A DNA stretch of 32,130 bases, from NCBI GenBank assembly GCA_015179025.1, contig WHUX01000406.1:1-32130 (forward strand), given 5' to 3'. Positions 20,233 to 30,440 of the stretch are shown here, one piece after another. The notes beneath the pieces were generated by a model. It had not been told where the DNA came from, made no database searches, and worked only from the letters and a program-made list of their open reading frames with translations. The position numbers and the translations under genes are program-made. The stretch comes from Terfezia claveryi (Eukaryota; Ascomycota; Pezizomycetes; Pezizales; Pezizaceae). Positions within the stretch are counted from its first letter, which is position 1. Every line of letters starts with the position of its first letter.

Positions 20233-20735
20233 TCCGCTAGAATTGAGCAAGCAACTCAGCCTAGAATTGAGCGAGGAAATCAGCCTAGAATTGAGTGAGG
20301 AAATCAGCAGAGAACTGAGCAAGGATATCACCGAATCGAGCGAGGAAATCAGCCTACAATAGAGCGAGCAAATCAGCATACAATCGAGCGAGCAAATCAG
20401 CCTAGAATCGAGCAAGCAAATCAGCGAGAAAATGAGCGAGCAAACCAGCGTATAATCGAGCAAGCAAATCAGCCTAGAATTGAGAAAGGAAATCAGCAGA
20501 GAATTGAGCAAGGAAATCACCACTGGCATAGAATCGAGCGAGGAAATCAGCCTAGAATCGAGTGAGCAAATCAGCATATAATCGAGCGAGCAAATCAGCC
20601 TAGAATCGAGCAAGCAAATCAGCATACAATCGAGCGAGCAAATCAGCCTAGAATCGAGCAAGCAAATCAGCGAGAAAATGAGCGAGCAAATGAGCAAGAA
20701 AATGAGCGAGCAAACCAGGTAGAATTGAGTGAGCA
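20233..20735 (+). repeat. 24-bp tandem array (array 1)
   Basis: About 20 imperfect copies of a 24-bp unit of the type AATCAGCCTAGAATCGAGCG plus AGCA. Because 24 is a multiple of three, an open frame of 171 codons persists on the minus strand with an 8-residue repeat (ICSLDSRL), but it has no ATG start and no protein character beyond the repeat. Confidence 0.8.
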
Positions 20736-21020
20736 AAATTATTTGGAAGGAATGAACAAGAGAAAAGCTCTAAGTCCCAGCCGGACACACCTTGGAAATA
20801 GGAACTTGCCGTGTCTTGCTGCCAGCCATTAGATCGACTGGCGCTGTCTTAAAACCAGATTACTTGTCTTACCTACAATCATCCCGCTGTGTCAGTTGGG
20901 GCTCCTCCTGCAATTGGCAAAACCTAGCACAAAGGAGGAAATACCCATATATGGGAAACGAATGAGAAGACAAACATATAGAAATGATTGCTTTTCGGCC
21001 TCTATATATGCATGCAATTC

Positions 21021-21223
21021 ATGCTTCTGCTGGCTCTAGATATTGGTGTTTTGCATGCTTTTGCTAGCTCTAGGTATTGGTGTTTTGCATGCTTCCACTG
21101 GTGCTATATATTGGTGTTTTGCATGCTTCTGCTGGCGCTATATATTGGTGTTTTTCATGCTTCCGCTGGCTCTATATATTGGTTTTTTCATGCTTTCGCC
21201 AGCTCTAGATATTGGTGTGTTTC
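21021..21223 (+). repeat. 34-bp tandem array, six copies (array 2)
   Basis: Six units of 34 bp (one of 33), each starting ATGCTTCTGCTGGCTCTAGA or a close variant and ending TATTGGTGTTTTGC or similar. Confidence 0.85.
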
Positions 21224-21284
21224 ATGCTAGGAAGTATGACGGAAGTGGATGCTACGTGATGCAGACTGAGGCAGATAATTTCTC

Positions 21285-21490
21285 ATATGGACGCGGATAT
21301 ACAGGCTAAGAAGGACCCCCGATTGCAGGCCCCAATTGCAGGCTCATATGGATACGGATATCTAGGCTAAGAAAGAACCCCAATTGCATACTCATATGGA
21401 TGTGGATATCCAGACTAATAGGGACCCCTGATCGCAGGCTAATAGGGACCCCCGATCGCAGGCTAATAGGGACCCCCGATTGCAGGCTCA
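21285..21490 (+). repeat. Mixed repeat with 24-bp units (array 3)
   Basis: Repeated blocks of CTCATATGGATNNGGATATC and of GGCTAATAGGGACCCCCGAT plus CGCA; the latter occurs about three times in tandem at 21419-21488. A reverse-complement copy of this material lies at about 20186-20235, left of array 1. Confidence 0.7.
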
Positions 21491-21660
21491 AGGACATAAA
21501 CGCCAGCTTGGTGAGTTGTCAATGGTACAAAAACTTGGTCGTTTCGTGGTGCACACTGTAGAAGCGGCGATTCTAGGCAATTAGTATTTTCAGGGAATAC
21601 AAGAAATCTTCTACTCCGAGCATTGTGTTAACAGACCAGAATATATACATAAGAAAAGCT

Positions 21661-21845
21661 CTGCCATCTCCCGCTTGCTCAATCCTCCACTTGCCCAATC
21701 TCCCGCTTGCCCAATCCTCCGCTTACCCAATCCCTCGCTTACTCAATCCCCCGCTTGCTTAATCCCCATACCCACTTGCTTAATCCCCCGCTTGCTCAAT
21801 CCTCATATCCACTTGCTCAATCCCCCGCTTGCTTAACATCCTGCT
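21661..21845 (+). repeat. About 17-bp tandem array (array 4)
   Basis: Roughly ten imperfect copies of CCCGCTTGCTCAATCCT. Its complement contains ATTGAGCAAGC, the core of array 1, so the two arrays face each other across the element. Confidence 0.75.
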
Positions 21846-22042
21846 AGCTCTTATATTGAATTCGTACATGGGTGTGGCCCTGATCCAGTATGACAATGGG
21901 CATCTCCGATGTTCTTTGACCAAATGTTGCTACAAAATTACCTTCATATCGGATATGTCCCTATTTAGTACTTTTAATGTCGCTGTGGCCGCTGTGGTGT
22001 TGTGGTAAATCCTTGTTGCTATCCGTGACATTGAACAATTTA

Positions 22043-22160
22043 ATCCCGTAACGGCCTGGTCCGTTGCGATATCCAGTCCATACCGGTATGGACCGGGCCA
22101 TACCGGTATGGCCCGGATCCCGGAACGGACCAGAACATATATATATATATATATACCGTA
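22043..22160 (-). repeat. Right inverted end of the foldback-like element
   Basis: Reverse-complement partner of 19683-19851, with two CCATACCGGTATGG palindromes at 22078-22091 and 22098-22111 and the shared 20-mer at 22117-22136, then an (AT)n tract. Confidence 0.75.
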
Positions 22161-22285
22161 GATATAACTATCTCTTTCACGTAAATCTTGTAATATCCAG
22201 TTTTTTTTTATTATTATTTCCCTTCCTCTTCGACCGGGTGCTTTAAGCTATATTCCTCCAAAGTGGGGAGGGGGGCGCAATCACA

Positions 22286-23671
22286 ATGCTTATCCCCGCT
22301 GCATACCAACCACCTAGAGTTTCTCCGCAGCCAACTCCGCCCGTCAATCTTCAACCCGGGCTGGGAGTCTGTCCGCAACCTGATCTTCCAGTTGGCTCTA
22401 CGCCTCCTTCTTCGTTCAATCCTCAGCCAGACCCCCCCATCAAGCCCAACCCCACTTCAGATTCCTCATCCACTTTCAACCCCCAACCAGACCCACCTGG
22501 CAGCCCCTCCCCGCTGCCAGCAGGTATCATCGATACCCAACACAAGACCCACGGCCCTTCCTACGCATACTCCCACACCGCGTACCCAGCCTTCTACGAT
22601 GCCTGGGTCGACTCCATGTTCTCTCCTCCAACCCCTTCACTGTCCCCTTCGCAACCCATACTGCCTAAAAATGAAGATATTCCTATTTTTGAAGAATTTA
22701 TCAGGGATCAACTCGCTGCGAAGAAGGAATCACGAATGATTACTACGGATGACTATGAAAGTGAATCTTGTACTGTGAATATTGTTGATCTAGGCACTGG
22801 TACAGGGAGAGTTATCTGCGAGATTTTTCGGGGGATATATTCCTCTGCTGCTGCCGCCGTCGAGGAGGAGCTGCAGCAGCCGAAAATGAATTTCTGGGGC
22901 GTAGACCATTCCCCCTCCATGCTCTCCCACGCAGAAAGTACATTCTCACAATTAAAGCTCGACTACGAGTCAAAAATCAACCGATCCATTCCCTCCACGC
23001 CAATCTGGATCTGTGCATCCGCTTCGACGTTCTTAACTATCCTCTCCTCCACAACTACCCACAAAGAACGTCTTAACCAAGGGGAACTTGATTTGCTGTT
23101 TATGTCGGTTGGGACAATTCATCATCTTGTCGATCCTAATGAGGTATTGGCTTTCTTGATGGAGCTGGCGAGGGGGTTGAAGGCTGGGACGGGGAGGGCA
23201 GTGGTTAGTGTTCTTGATGAGATGGTTCCCGGAGAAGGGGAGGGGGGTGGATTGGAGTACTCGAAGGGGGAGGATCAAATTATCAAAGCCAAAGGAGGGA
23301 CAGGGGAAATATATGTAAAAACTCCAACTATTCCTAGTGAGGAGGCGAAAGTTGTTGAGGTAGATGTTAGTATTGGTGGTGGCGAGGAGAAGATGTTGGT
23401 AGTTATTTCTCAAAGAAGAATCGATAAATGGACCGTGGGGTTTTATGATGGTTTACCCGAGGGATGGGAGAAAGTTGGGAAGAGTCCCGCTGAAATGGTC
23501 GAGGAGGGGAAGGGGAGGAATGTGTGGAGGAAGGAGTTGGAGTGGAGTTTGGCGGTGTGGGATGAGGATGTGTTTAGGGCTTTGGTTAGAGTTGCGAGGT
23601 TGGAGGTTTTGGAGGTGAGGAGAGGGGTGTTTCAGAGGTGGTATGTTTTGGGAAAACAGAGGGTAGGGTGA
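22286..23671 (+). CDS. SAM-dependent methyltransferase (class I), proline-rich N-terminus
   Basis: A single-exon frame from ATG 22286 to TGA gives 461 residues. Residues 1-80 are Pro-rich and contain FNPQPDPP twice (about 44-51 and 64-71), probably disordered. From about 100 a class I methyltransferase fold follows: IVDLGTGTGR (motif I, about 167-175) for S-adenosylmethionine, FWGVDHSPSMLSHAE (motif II, acidic residue at about 207), and LDLLFMSVGTIHHLVDPNEV (about 268-287, motif IV region with a His-His). The C-terminal part (WKELEWSLAVWDED-like, then RWYVLGKQRVG) closes the domain. Relatives methylate small molecules, lipids or proteins; the substrate cannot be read here. The ATG lies about 125 bp from the right end of the foldback-like element, so that element supplies much of the upstream region. 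Codon use shifts to G-rich in the 3' half. Confidence 0.8.
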   Translation: MLIPAAYQPPRVSPQPTPPVNLQPGLGVCPQPDLPVGSTPPSSFNPQPDPPIKPNPTSDSSSTFNPQPDPPGSPSPLPAGIIDTQHKTHGPSYAYSHTAYPAFYDAWVDSMFSPPTPSLSPSQPILPKNEDIPIFEEFIRDQLAAKKESRMITTDDYESESCTVNIVDLGTGTGRVICEIFRGIYSSAAAAVEEELQQPKMNFWGVDHSPSMLSHAESTFSQLKLDYESKINRSIPSTPIWICASASTFLTILSSTTTHKERLNQGELDLLFMSVGTIHHLVDPNEVLAFLMELARGLKAGTGRAVVSVLDEMVPGEGEGGGLEYSKGEDQIIKAKGGTGEIYVKTPTIPSEEAKVVEVDVSIGGGEEKMLVVISQRRIDKWTVGFYDGLPEGWEKVGKSPAEMVEEGKGRNVWRKELEWSLAVWDEDVFRALVRVARLEVLEVRRGVFQRWYVLGKQRVG

Positions 23672-23965
23672 GGATGGGAATATCTGGAACGGGGTAGTGG
23701 TTAGTATCAATTGGGAGCCTAAATAGAAAAGTGGTAGATATATTTTTTGGTAGAGTTCATGGAGTCTCGTGACTTTTATGCTTGATATGAAATAGGCATA
23801 GTATTTATACCTGTTTGCGTAATGAGTAGTCGATTTTTTTCTTCAAGGCAAGTACTGACAGGATCTGTATGATCATTTCTCAAAGAGCACTCGAAAATGC
23901 TCTTGAATAACTTGAGCCAGACCCTTGAAAGTACTATTTTTCTTACGACACAAGCCTGGCAATTG
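23672..23965. other. Intergenic
   Basis: 3' flank of the methyltransferase gene; nothing else recognised. Confidence 0.4.
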
Positions 23966-24697
23966 TTAGGATCCTTCATTGTGAAACTCCCCCTCATCTA
24001 GCTGTATTGGCTGTAGTGATTCCTTTCTGGCATAAACTGCGTAGCTTATCAAGAAGGTAAGAATATTTTTGTTTTCCAAAAGCAAAGCAAGGCACTCACT
24101 AGCTACGGTGAAAAAGGATTGCCATCCATATTTTGGGGGACAGGTCGAAAAAGGAATATGTAAATTAAGGAGATATTTGCTGTAACATTGCACTCTACTG
24201 TCGTTTCTCGACGAAGTCGGCTGTACTCTAGGTCTAGGTCTAGGCCATCTAGTTGCAGGAAGGTGGGGGAATAGGAAGAAGATGCCAACCGGAATAAGGA
24301 AGACGATATCTTTTGGGTTTTTTTTTGGGGGGGCGCAGTAGAGGTTCCCGACTGAGATGCAGGTGAAACGAGACAGAGGCGCCAGACTCGAACCGGACGG
24401 CGTCATGGGCAGCGGAAGCTTGTGGGCTCTCACGTGCGTCAGAATCCCCGGAAGCCAGTAGAGTAAGTACAGTACTATATAAATGGTGACCGAATGAAAA
24501 GGATTGTGCTGTACCAAATCTGTGCTAGCACTAGATGCGGATTCCACACGACCAACTGAGTCCATGAAGGTAGAATTTGTGAGGGGGCCATGTTCAACCA
24601 GACTAGCCATGTCCAGGCCGAGCACGAAATCTCTTTTGGTTGGGTCTGTGTATGTAGCATGGTAATTTTTTTCAAAAAGGTTTGTTTCAGAATTCAT
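23966..24697 (-). CDS. Doubtful 243-residue ORF with hydrophobic segments
   Basis: ATG at 24695-24697 (minus strand) opens 243 residues. Hydrophobic stretches, for example SVTIYIVLYLLYWLPGILTH and DIVFLIPVGIFFLFPHLPAT, could be membrane segments. I recognise no family. Against it: it crosses a homopolymer C7-A9 tract (APPKKNPKD), carries micro-insertion copy E in frame (MASLVEHG), and its second half has no clear protein character. It could be a chance frame or a decayed gene. Confidence 0.28.
   Translation of the reverse strand: MNSETNLFEKNYHATYTDPTKRDFVLGLDMASLVEHGPLTNSTFMDSVGRVESASSASTDLVQHNPFHSVTIYIVLYLLYWLPGILTHVRAHKLPLPMTPSGSSLAPLSRFTCISVGNLYCAPPKKNPKDIVFLIPVGIFFLFPHLPATRWPRPRPRVQPTSSRNDSRVQCYSKYLLNLHIPFSTCPPKYGWQSFFTVASECLALLLENKNILTFLISYAVYARKESLQPIQLDEGEFHNEGS
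24587..24614 (-). repeat. 10-bp micro-insertion with near-perfect 9-bp direct repeats (copy E)
   Basis: GCCATGTTC (24587-24595), AACCAGACTA (24596-24605), GCCATGTCC (24606-24614). The flanks match at 8 of 9 positions. On the complementary strand the insert is TAGTCTGGTT. Confidence 0.6.
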
Positions 24698-26357
24698 CTC
24701 TCTATCTAGCCTATGACGAGTTGTGGTGTGGTATTCCTGCAGGCATATGCAGGTCTAGAACTGCCATTGCGATGGCGTATAGAGAGAGTTCCTGCAGCTT
24801 TCTGTATCGGAAGCTTATTCGTCCCGAGCTTGAGTCTCAGGATGTTACAGTTGAAGACTAACCGCTATGATGGCTCACAGGATCTAGTTTCGAACTTTAG
24901 CCATTACTCTGTCTCAATTTTGATGCCCACCTGCATATACAATGTTCCCCCAACAAATAGTCTGAGTATACTCCATCCTTTGTGTATGCCGCATGATTGT
25001 GTTTTATCTTGTTTGTCTTCAGGATATCCAACGTTCGCCACTTTCATTGTCAAATAGGCAGATGTGGGTTGGATTGATGTCCGTAGGTTTGGATCCAGAA
25101 TTTTTGAGTGGCACATCTCGAGCACACACAACTCCATTGGTGATGTCAATCTAGATGAATGCAGCATCTAAACCTAAGCCAATATCAATCCTCTCGACCT
25201 AAGTTAGACATCTAAGGGACTTGGTGCACACATATAGGTATAGGAAGTCTTATCACTCTGCACTCGTATGCATATATCTTCCTTTTACCAATCATTACTC
25301 GTATTTTCATCTCTCTTTCCTCCTGTTGATTGACGTGGATTGTCTTCTCCTCTTTTATCTTCGCCATGAATGTCTTCTATGAGAGCTCGAATCGTCATTA
25401 GCTCCTCCCTAAAAAAACCGGGCCATACTCACGCCAACACTGTAAAGAAACCACTGATATATTGGCTCAGTAGTCTGTTGTTCAGAGAGAAGCTTAGGCG
25501 TATACTAAGTGTATATCAGCTGCATCCGTGTGTTCAATGAACTTTACGGAGAGTGCCAGATCAGACTCAGGCAGCGTAGGTGAGACTTGGCTCTCCAAGT
25601 TAGAATTTTGCATCAACTTTCATGTCCCTTTCCGGTTCAGTTGCATCACGTCTCCGCTACACTCACTGGCCTGTATGCGCCGGTTGGCTGCATGCAGTTG
25701 GAGAAATGGCCAAGAATTCAAGTAGAGAATACAAAGCTACTGTACTTCTGCAATCACACGGAGATATTTGGGTGTGAGACTACAAGATGTGATTCACAGC
25801 AAGAACACTGGGATCCTCTAGTGATGATGACAGTCTGGTACTTGCTTGACAGGGCGACATTTTCCAGAAGCTGTTCTTGTACCCATGCATATAAGTATAT
25901 CAGTTGCCCAGGACAGCTCCCACTGAGCTTTTGGGCAGATGGCTTTCCTACGTACGATATCAGCTAGTCTGGTTGGCACGATATCAGCAGACTTATTAGA
26001 CACTTATTGGGGGTATCGCTCCTGAAGGTTCCGGAATAGACAGTTGATAAGGATATGGCTGAATCGATTTGCGATAGGCTCGACATCAATCGGAGCCGGG
26101 AAAAGTTGAAACCCATTATATCTAGCCCATTGACCAGATCAAAAGCCCTGAGCCCTGGTTTCATTTGAACAGTACAGAGAAGCCACTAGTGGGTATATTT
26201 CTCAGGCTGCCCCTCCATTGATCTCCCATTCCCCTCCTCGACTACTTATACCCCACTTTTTACCTTCATCTCTTTCTTTTTAGGTTCATCCGAGGTCACA
26301 TCTTCACATTTCACCACGCAGGACAGAAGACAGTAATACCCTGAACCCAAGTTTGCA
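24698..26357. other. Intergenic, no gene recognised
   Basis: Frames up to 126 residues exist (25587-25967) but lack domains or proper starts. Micro-insertion copy C lies at 25956-25988. From about 26210 the sense strand is C/T-rich (promoter-like) ahead of the next gene. Confidence 0.4.
25956..25988 (+). repeat. 15-bp micro-insertion with perfect 9-bp direct repeats (copy C)
   Basis: GATATCAGC (25956-25964), TAGTCTGGTTGGCAC (25965-25979), GATATCAGC (25980-25988). The flanks are identical; an 11-bp reading is possible because AC precedes both copies. Confidence 0.8.
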
Positions 26358-26409
26358 GTAAGTAGTGCGTTAACGCAATTTATGAACAATATGTACTGAC
26401 TCTTCGTAG
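26358..26409 (+). other. Intron in the 5' UTR of the downstream gene
   Basis: Donor GTAAGT after TTTGCA, branch site TACTGAC at about 26394-26400 and acceptor CGTAG give a 52-bp intron ending 16 bp before the ATG at 26426. Confidence 0.6.
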
Positions 26410-26425
26410 CACCCTCCACGATACG

Positions 26426-28232
26426 ATGTCGCGTTTCGCATATCCCTCACCACCAAGTTCGGTTAGGGCAAACTCTCGAACTTTCAAACCAGGAGCTTTA
26501 ACCCCACAAAACTCTTCACCAACCTCAATTCTTACTAGAGAGAGTTCTGGTACCATAGGCAGCATGGAATCCTTAGGCTCCTTGAGATCCAAACGCCCAA
26601 GCCCCAAATTCTCCTTATTCCCACCCCCAGACTACCCGAGCGAGGTGCTTGAGGCAAGCATCCCGACCTTGATAGCTGCTCGAGCATCGACAAATGCAAA
26701 GTCGGTCCCTAACTTCAAGACGACTTCCGAAACCATAGCCCACCCTGAGACTGCCAATGTACACTACCCAATGCCGAGGGCCGTTTCCAATCCGGAGACT
26801 GGGATCAAAAAAGCTATGGATAAACTGTCGCATAAGGCAGAGTATAAGCGTGATCGTGGTTTGTTCTTTAAAGACACTTTTAAGAGGCTTCTCTCCAAAA
26901 AGTCGAGTGCGAGCCTCAAAAATAATTCTCCCGAATCAGCAAAACAATTCGTAGAAATGCTCGAGAGGGGAAATTCAGTTGTATCAACATCCACTTCCTA
27001 TTTTGAAGATGGAAATGGAACTCCAAATACTCCAGGTTTACCTGAAGAAGATGGGCTGCCAGATCTCGCAAACATCAAAACCCGGCAGAGAGTCATCCGA
27101 AGAGTCCGCTCTGAAGCAGATTTTTCGCCAAAGATCTCGAGGTTCAATTTCGCTTCCCCAGCAAATATCGGACCACCTCCAGCTGAATGCCACCGACTCC
27201 TGAAATTCCTCCTTATCACCAGCACCAGGCCTCCTCCAAATCTTACCCGGCTCGACAAGATTCTCTCCAGTACGTTGCGGCAAATAGCGACCAAGCTCCA
27301 GAACACGAGTGAGTATCCAGTCATCAACAGACCACAGCGACATTATCTTGCCTCATATATCTATCAACAGCTGTGAAGAACCACCGCTCCTTGACTCAGG
27401 GCTTGCTATCCGTGAAGGAAATGACGACTCTTCTTCCAATAGTGATTTTTTTTATCTCGAAACACGGCTCGCCGCTTTAGAGAATGAACATGGTAGGGCA
27501 GAGGTTTACACCCCTTTCGACGATCAGTTCGGAGTTTACCCTGAAGAGCATCAGACCCAGCATCCATATCCAGAATCTGTTACAGAAAATATCCAACTTT
27601 CTGACCCATTTTATTCTCCAGCCGGCTTCAGCAACGCGAGGTTGAATACAATAAAGAGTGCAAACAACAGTTACCATGGCAGTTCCCGACTCCGTGGCAA
27701 GGGTAATATCTCTTCGGGACAACCTAGGACTTCACGAACTGGCTCCCCCTCACCCCGCTCCCCCGATCCGGAAAATGTTCCTAGGGGTATTCTTGATTCA
27801 TTTATTGAAAACCTTATTCGTAATGGGCATGGAAAAGCAGGAGACCGTGGTGGTGGTCTATTGACATCCATTCATTGCAATGAAGAGGATGGGCCGGGGT
27901 ATCAGCTTTCCAATGTCCGCCAGACCCTGGCGTGGGCTATTGGGGAAAATGAAGTGTTGGATTTTTCCACTACCATGGCCCTCGCAGACTTTGTTATGGG
28001 GTCTCTTAATGCCTTTACCTACGATAGGTGGCAAAAAACGGAGAAAGTCAAGCAACAGCGTCAACTCTTGAAAGCACAAAAGGAACGGCTAGACCACGCA
28101 ATTGAAAGGGCAAAGGATGCAGATGCAATGTTAAAGGAAGAGGAAATGGGCCTAGAAGAGGATCAGAAAGAAGTCATGGCAAGTTCTTTGCAACTCACTG
28201 AGATTATGGATGGAGAGTGCTGCCCACCTTAA
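26426..28232 (+). CDS. Protein of unknown function, two coding exons, C-terminal coiled coil
   Basis: Exon 1 starts at ATG 26426 and exon 2 ends at TAA 28230-28232. Two intron models keep the frame: 27280-27370 (donor GTACGT, acceptor AACAG; 571 residues) or 27309-27378 (donor GTGAGT, acceptor GAAG; 578 residues). I prefer the first because of its acceptor. The N-terminal 120 residues are Ser/Pro-rich and disordered-looking. A basic segment, KDTFKRLLSKKSSASLKNNS, and RQRVIRRVRSEADFSP follow. Exon 2 holds acidic/Ser stretches, a compact region around GYQLSNVRQTLAWAIGENEV and LDFSTTMALADFVMGSLNAF, then a Lys/Glu-rich coiled coil (KVKQQRQLLKAQKERLDHAI onward). No family recognised. The layout suggests a regulatory or scaffold protein, which is inference only. 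Confidence 0.68.
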
Positions 28233-28520
28233 GTTTTGTTCTAGCTTTGAAAAGCTTAGAGTCTATGCCCTTGATTCCGGGGGCCCCAGATATTCGTGCT
28301 CAAAGGTTGGGAGAATGGCAAGGCGTTTGCAAAGCTCGGTACAGTGCTTGTTGTTATAGTGGAGTTGGACAATTTCTTGCTTTTTGCGGCATAAATATTT
28401 GGATGGCTCCTTTTATGTTGATTACTTTGAGCAGGAACTGCTTTGTTAGCTCGCTCTTAAAACATACTTTTTCCCTTTCCTTCTTGTCTTCTTTCTTCCT
28501 TCTTGCCATACTTCCTTCCC

Positions 28521-28599
28521 TTCCTTCCTTCCTTCCTTCCTTCCTTCCTTCCTTCCTTCCTTCCTTCCTTCCTTCCTTCCTTCCTTCCTTCCTTCCTTC
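28521..28599 (+). repeat. (TTCC)n microsatellite
   Basis: About 20 nearly perfect TTCC units in the 3' flank of the preceding gene, with impure CTTCC sequence from about 28485. Confidence 0.9.
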
Positions 28600-30440
28600 A
28601 TGTTTATAACTAATCTGCTTTGCAAATTTCTTCATCAGACTAGCAAATTAGCAGCTTTAAATTTCAAAAGTATAAACAACCCTCAGAGATCTTTTGAGAA
28701 GTACAGAAACTTGCCTCCAATTCTTGTCAAGCTGTAGGTCTGTGGTCTGCCCAAGTCTTCAGGTATTTTTGTGAATGTACACCTCAGGGCCAGTAGTAGG
28801 TGCAGAGCACGTTACAGCACCGTACCCGCCGGGACCATCGCCAGGTATAGAGCACAAAAACTGAACAAGTATGCAAGTGCAGACCAATAAAGGAGAATTC
28901 GAGGCGGTGACATACGGTGTCTGGGATTTTGTAGAATCTGGGATATCAGCTCGAAGATGAGAACTCTAGAGGTAAGGAACCCGACGAGATCCGCAATTCA
29001 GCCCACCTCTTTTCTCTGTTGGAAAGGCATGCTGGTAGGCCATTGCCTAGTTTGGCTGGGGGACTTGGCTCACACATTGGACGACAGAGTAAGTATATTT
29101 ACATTGCATCCAATACTTGTAGGAGCTATGCGTCTGGATCTCTTCCCCTCCTTTCCACTTTTGGCTACGAATGCTAATATACATAATGCACGTACGGTAT
29201 CTCTTCTTGAGAGCTATCACTGTCTGTATACAGTGTGTGTTTGTTGTATATCAATACAAGGGTCGCTTTGTATACATATGTACTTGAAGGGAAAGGATAC
29301 CTTTTACTTTCTTTGAGAAATATGTGTCTGTCAAACCATTGGCTGATGCCCCTGTGACTACCTACCACTTTGCAGAGGAGAGTTGGTAGATCACCGGACG
29401 TTGACAAAAGGAACCCAACACCGTTCTTCTGGTGCTCTTTTCCCTCCGTAGTGCGTGGTAGCATGTGTGGATGTGGTATATAAAGCATTTGCCTAATTAG
29501 GCAGCACCGGACGCCAAGACAGGAAACTCTCCAAATCAGGAAGTCGCTTCTAGTGGACTTCAACGGCAATAATAGAGGATATAAACCATACAAACCATAG
29601 AAACCACGAGAACCTGCAATGCACTTCAGCTTCTAAATACTTCCTACCGGCGACACGTACAGCGCAACAAATGTTTCAAAATCGGGCTTGTTCCCTAGGC
29701 GAAAATTTATAATAACATTGAATCCGTTAGTCACCGCTCCAGGGAAACCAGACTACTTAGCCTATTGTGCCATTTAAAATAAAATAAAATAAAATAAAAA
29801 ATAAAAAAAATTTGAGGGCATTACAGCCTCCTTCTCAAATAATAATTTATTCACACCCAATGTTGTATTCACTCAATGTCAGTTCTCTCCATCGCCTCCT
29901 CATGGTCTTATTAGCTGGCGCTTTTCTTTTAGTCCAACGTTAGATCGCAAGTCTATAAGGCTTCCAATAGGCGGGTATCCGCAATACCCATCAATAGGTA
30001 TTCACAAGATACATCAATAGGTATTTACCTTCTTTTGAAACCTGTGATTGTTCAACCACAGGACTCGCACTGCGCAAAATCTAGGGGAGTAACTTTCCAA
30101 TTGTTGCGAGCTGGTATATAGTTAATCAGCCCAACTCACAATTCTCTGTAGATTCGGCCTTCTCCAATTTAATCCCCCTTGTTCTGCCGCCTGTTACTCG
30201 TTCATTTCCTCCTTCTGACACTTCGAGCGATACGACCTGGGCCGACCTCTGTAACCCTAAACTTTGATGCACCCAGGTGTCCATTTCAACAATCTCTGCC
30301 TCTAGCCACTGGCCTGCACAACCAATACTACATACAACCTCACCTGAGAGACTATAGCATCTCTCAAGAATCAGCGTGCGATACAAGCCCTGATCAGCAA
30401 GCCAGAGCAGTTGTCTCGATTCAAATCAGGTGGATCTACG
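28600..30440. other. Intergenic, no gene recognised
   Basis: Frames of up to about 139 residues have no domains. An (AAAAT)n-like A-rich tract lies at about 29775-29811, preceded by AAACCAGACTAC at 29745. TATATA-like sequence near 30113 could serve the kinase-like gene. Confidence 0.4.

Larger units (their letters stand above)
19683..22160. mobile_element. Foldback-like non-coding element with inverted ends and internal tandem arrays
   Basis: The ends are inverted copies. The left end reads TACCGG, an AT tract, then GTTCTGGTCCGTTCCGGGAT (19706-19725); its exact complement lies at 22117-22136, followed by an AT tract and ACCGTA. Similarity continues inward for more than 100 bp, built from CCATACCGGTATGG palindromes. 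Inside are nested inverted blocks (19 bp at 20191-20209 pair perfectly with 21334-21352) and four tandem arrays; arrays 1 and 4 share ATTGAGCAAGC in opposite orientation. No transposase gene or plausible protein is inside. This architecture is like foldback (FB/Galileo) elements or a long non-autonomous inverted-repeat element. Target duplications are not evident. Confidence 0.7.

Noticed and set aside
20233..21845. Possible CRISPR arrays
   Set aside because: Units are directly tandem without unique spacers, and the setting is eukaryotic.
24475..24540. Similarity of YIVLYLLYWLPGILTH to the second helix of Pmp3/YqaE proteins
   Set aside because: The first helix and the conserved residues before it are missing, so the resemblance is probably only hydrophobic.
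28957..29316. 119-codon frame with an intron-like GTAAGT...TTGTAG inside
   Set aside because: No domain, and the frame runs through the supposed intron; the signals fit chance.
29720..29760. AAACCAGACTAC as a further scar copy
   Set aside because: The best flanking 9-mers match at only about 5 of 9 positions; kept as a motif occurrence only.
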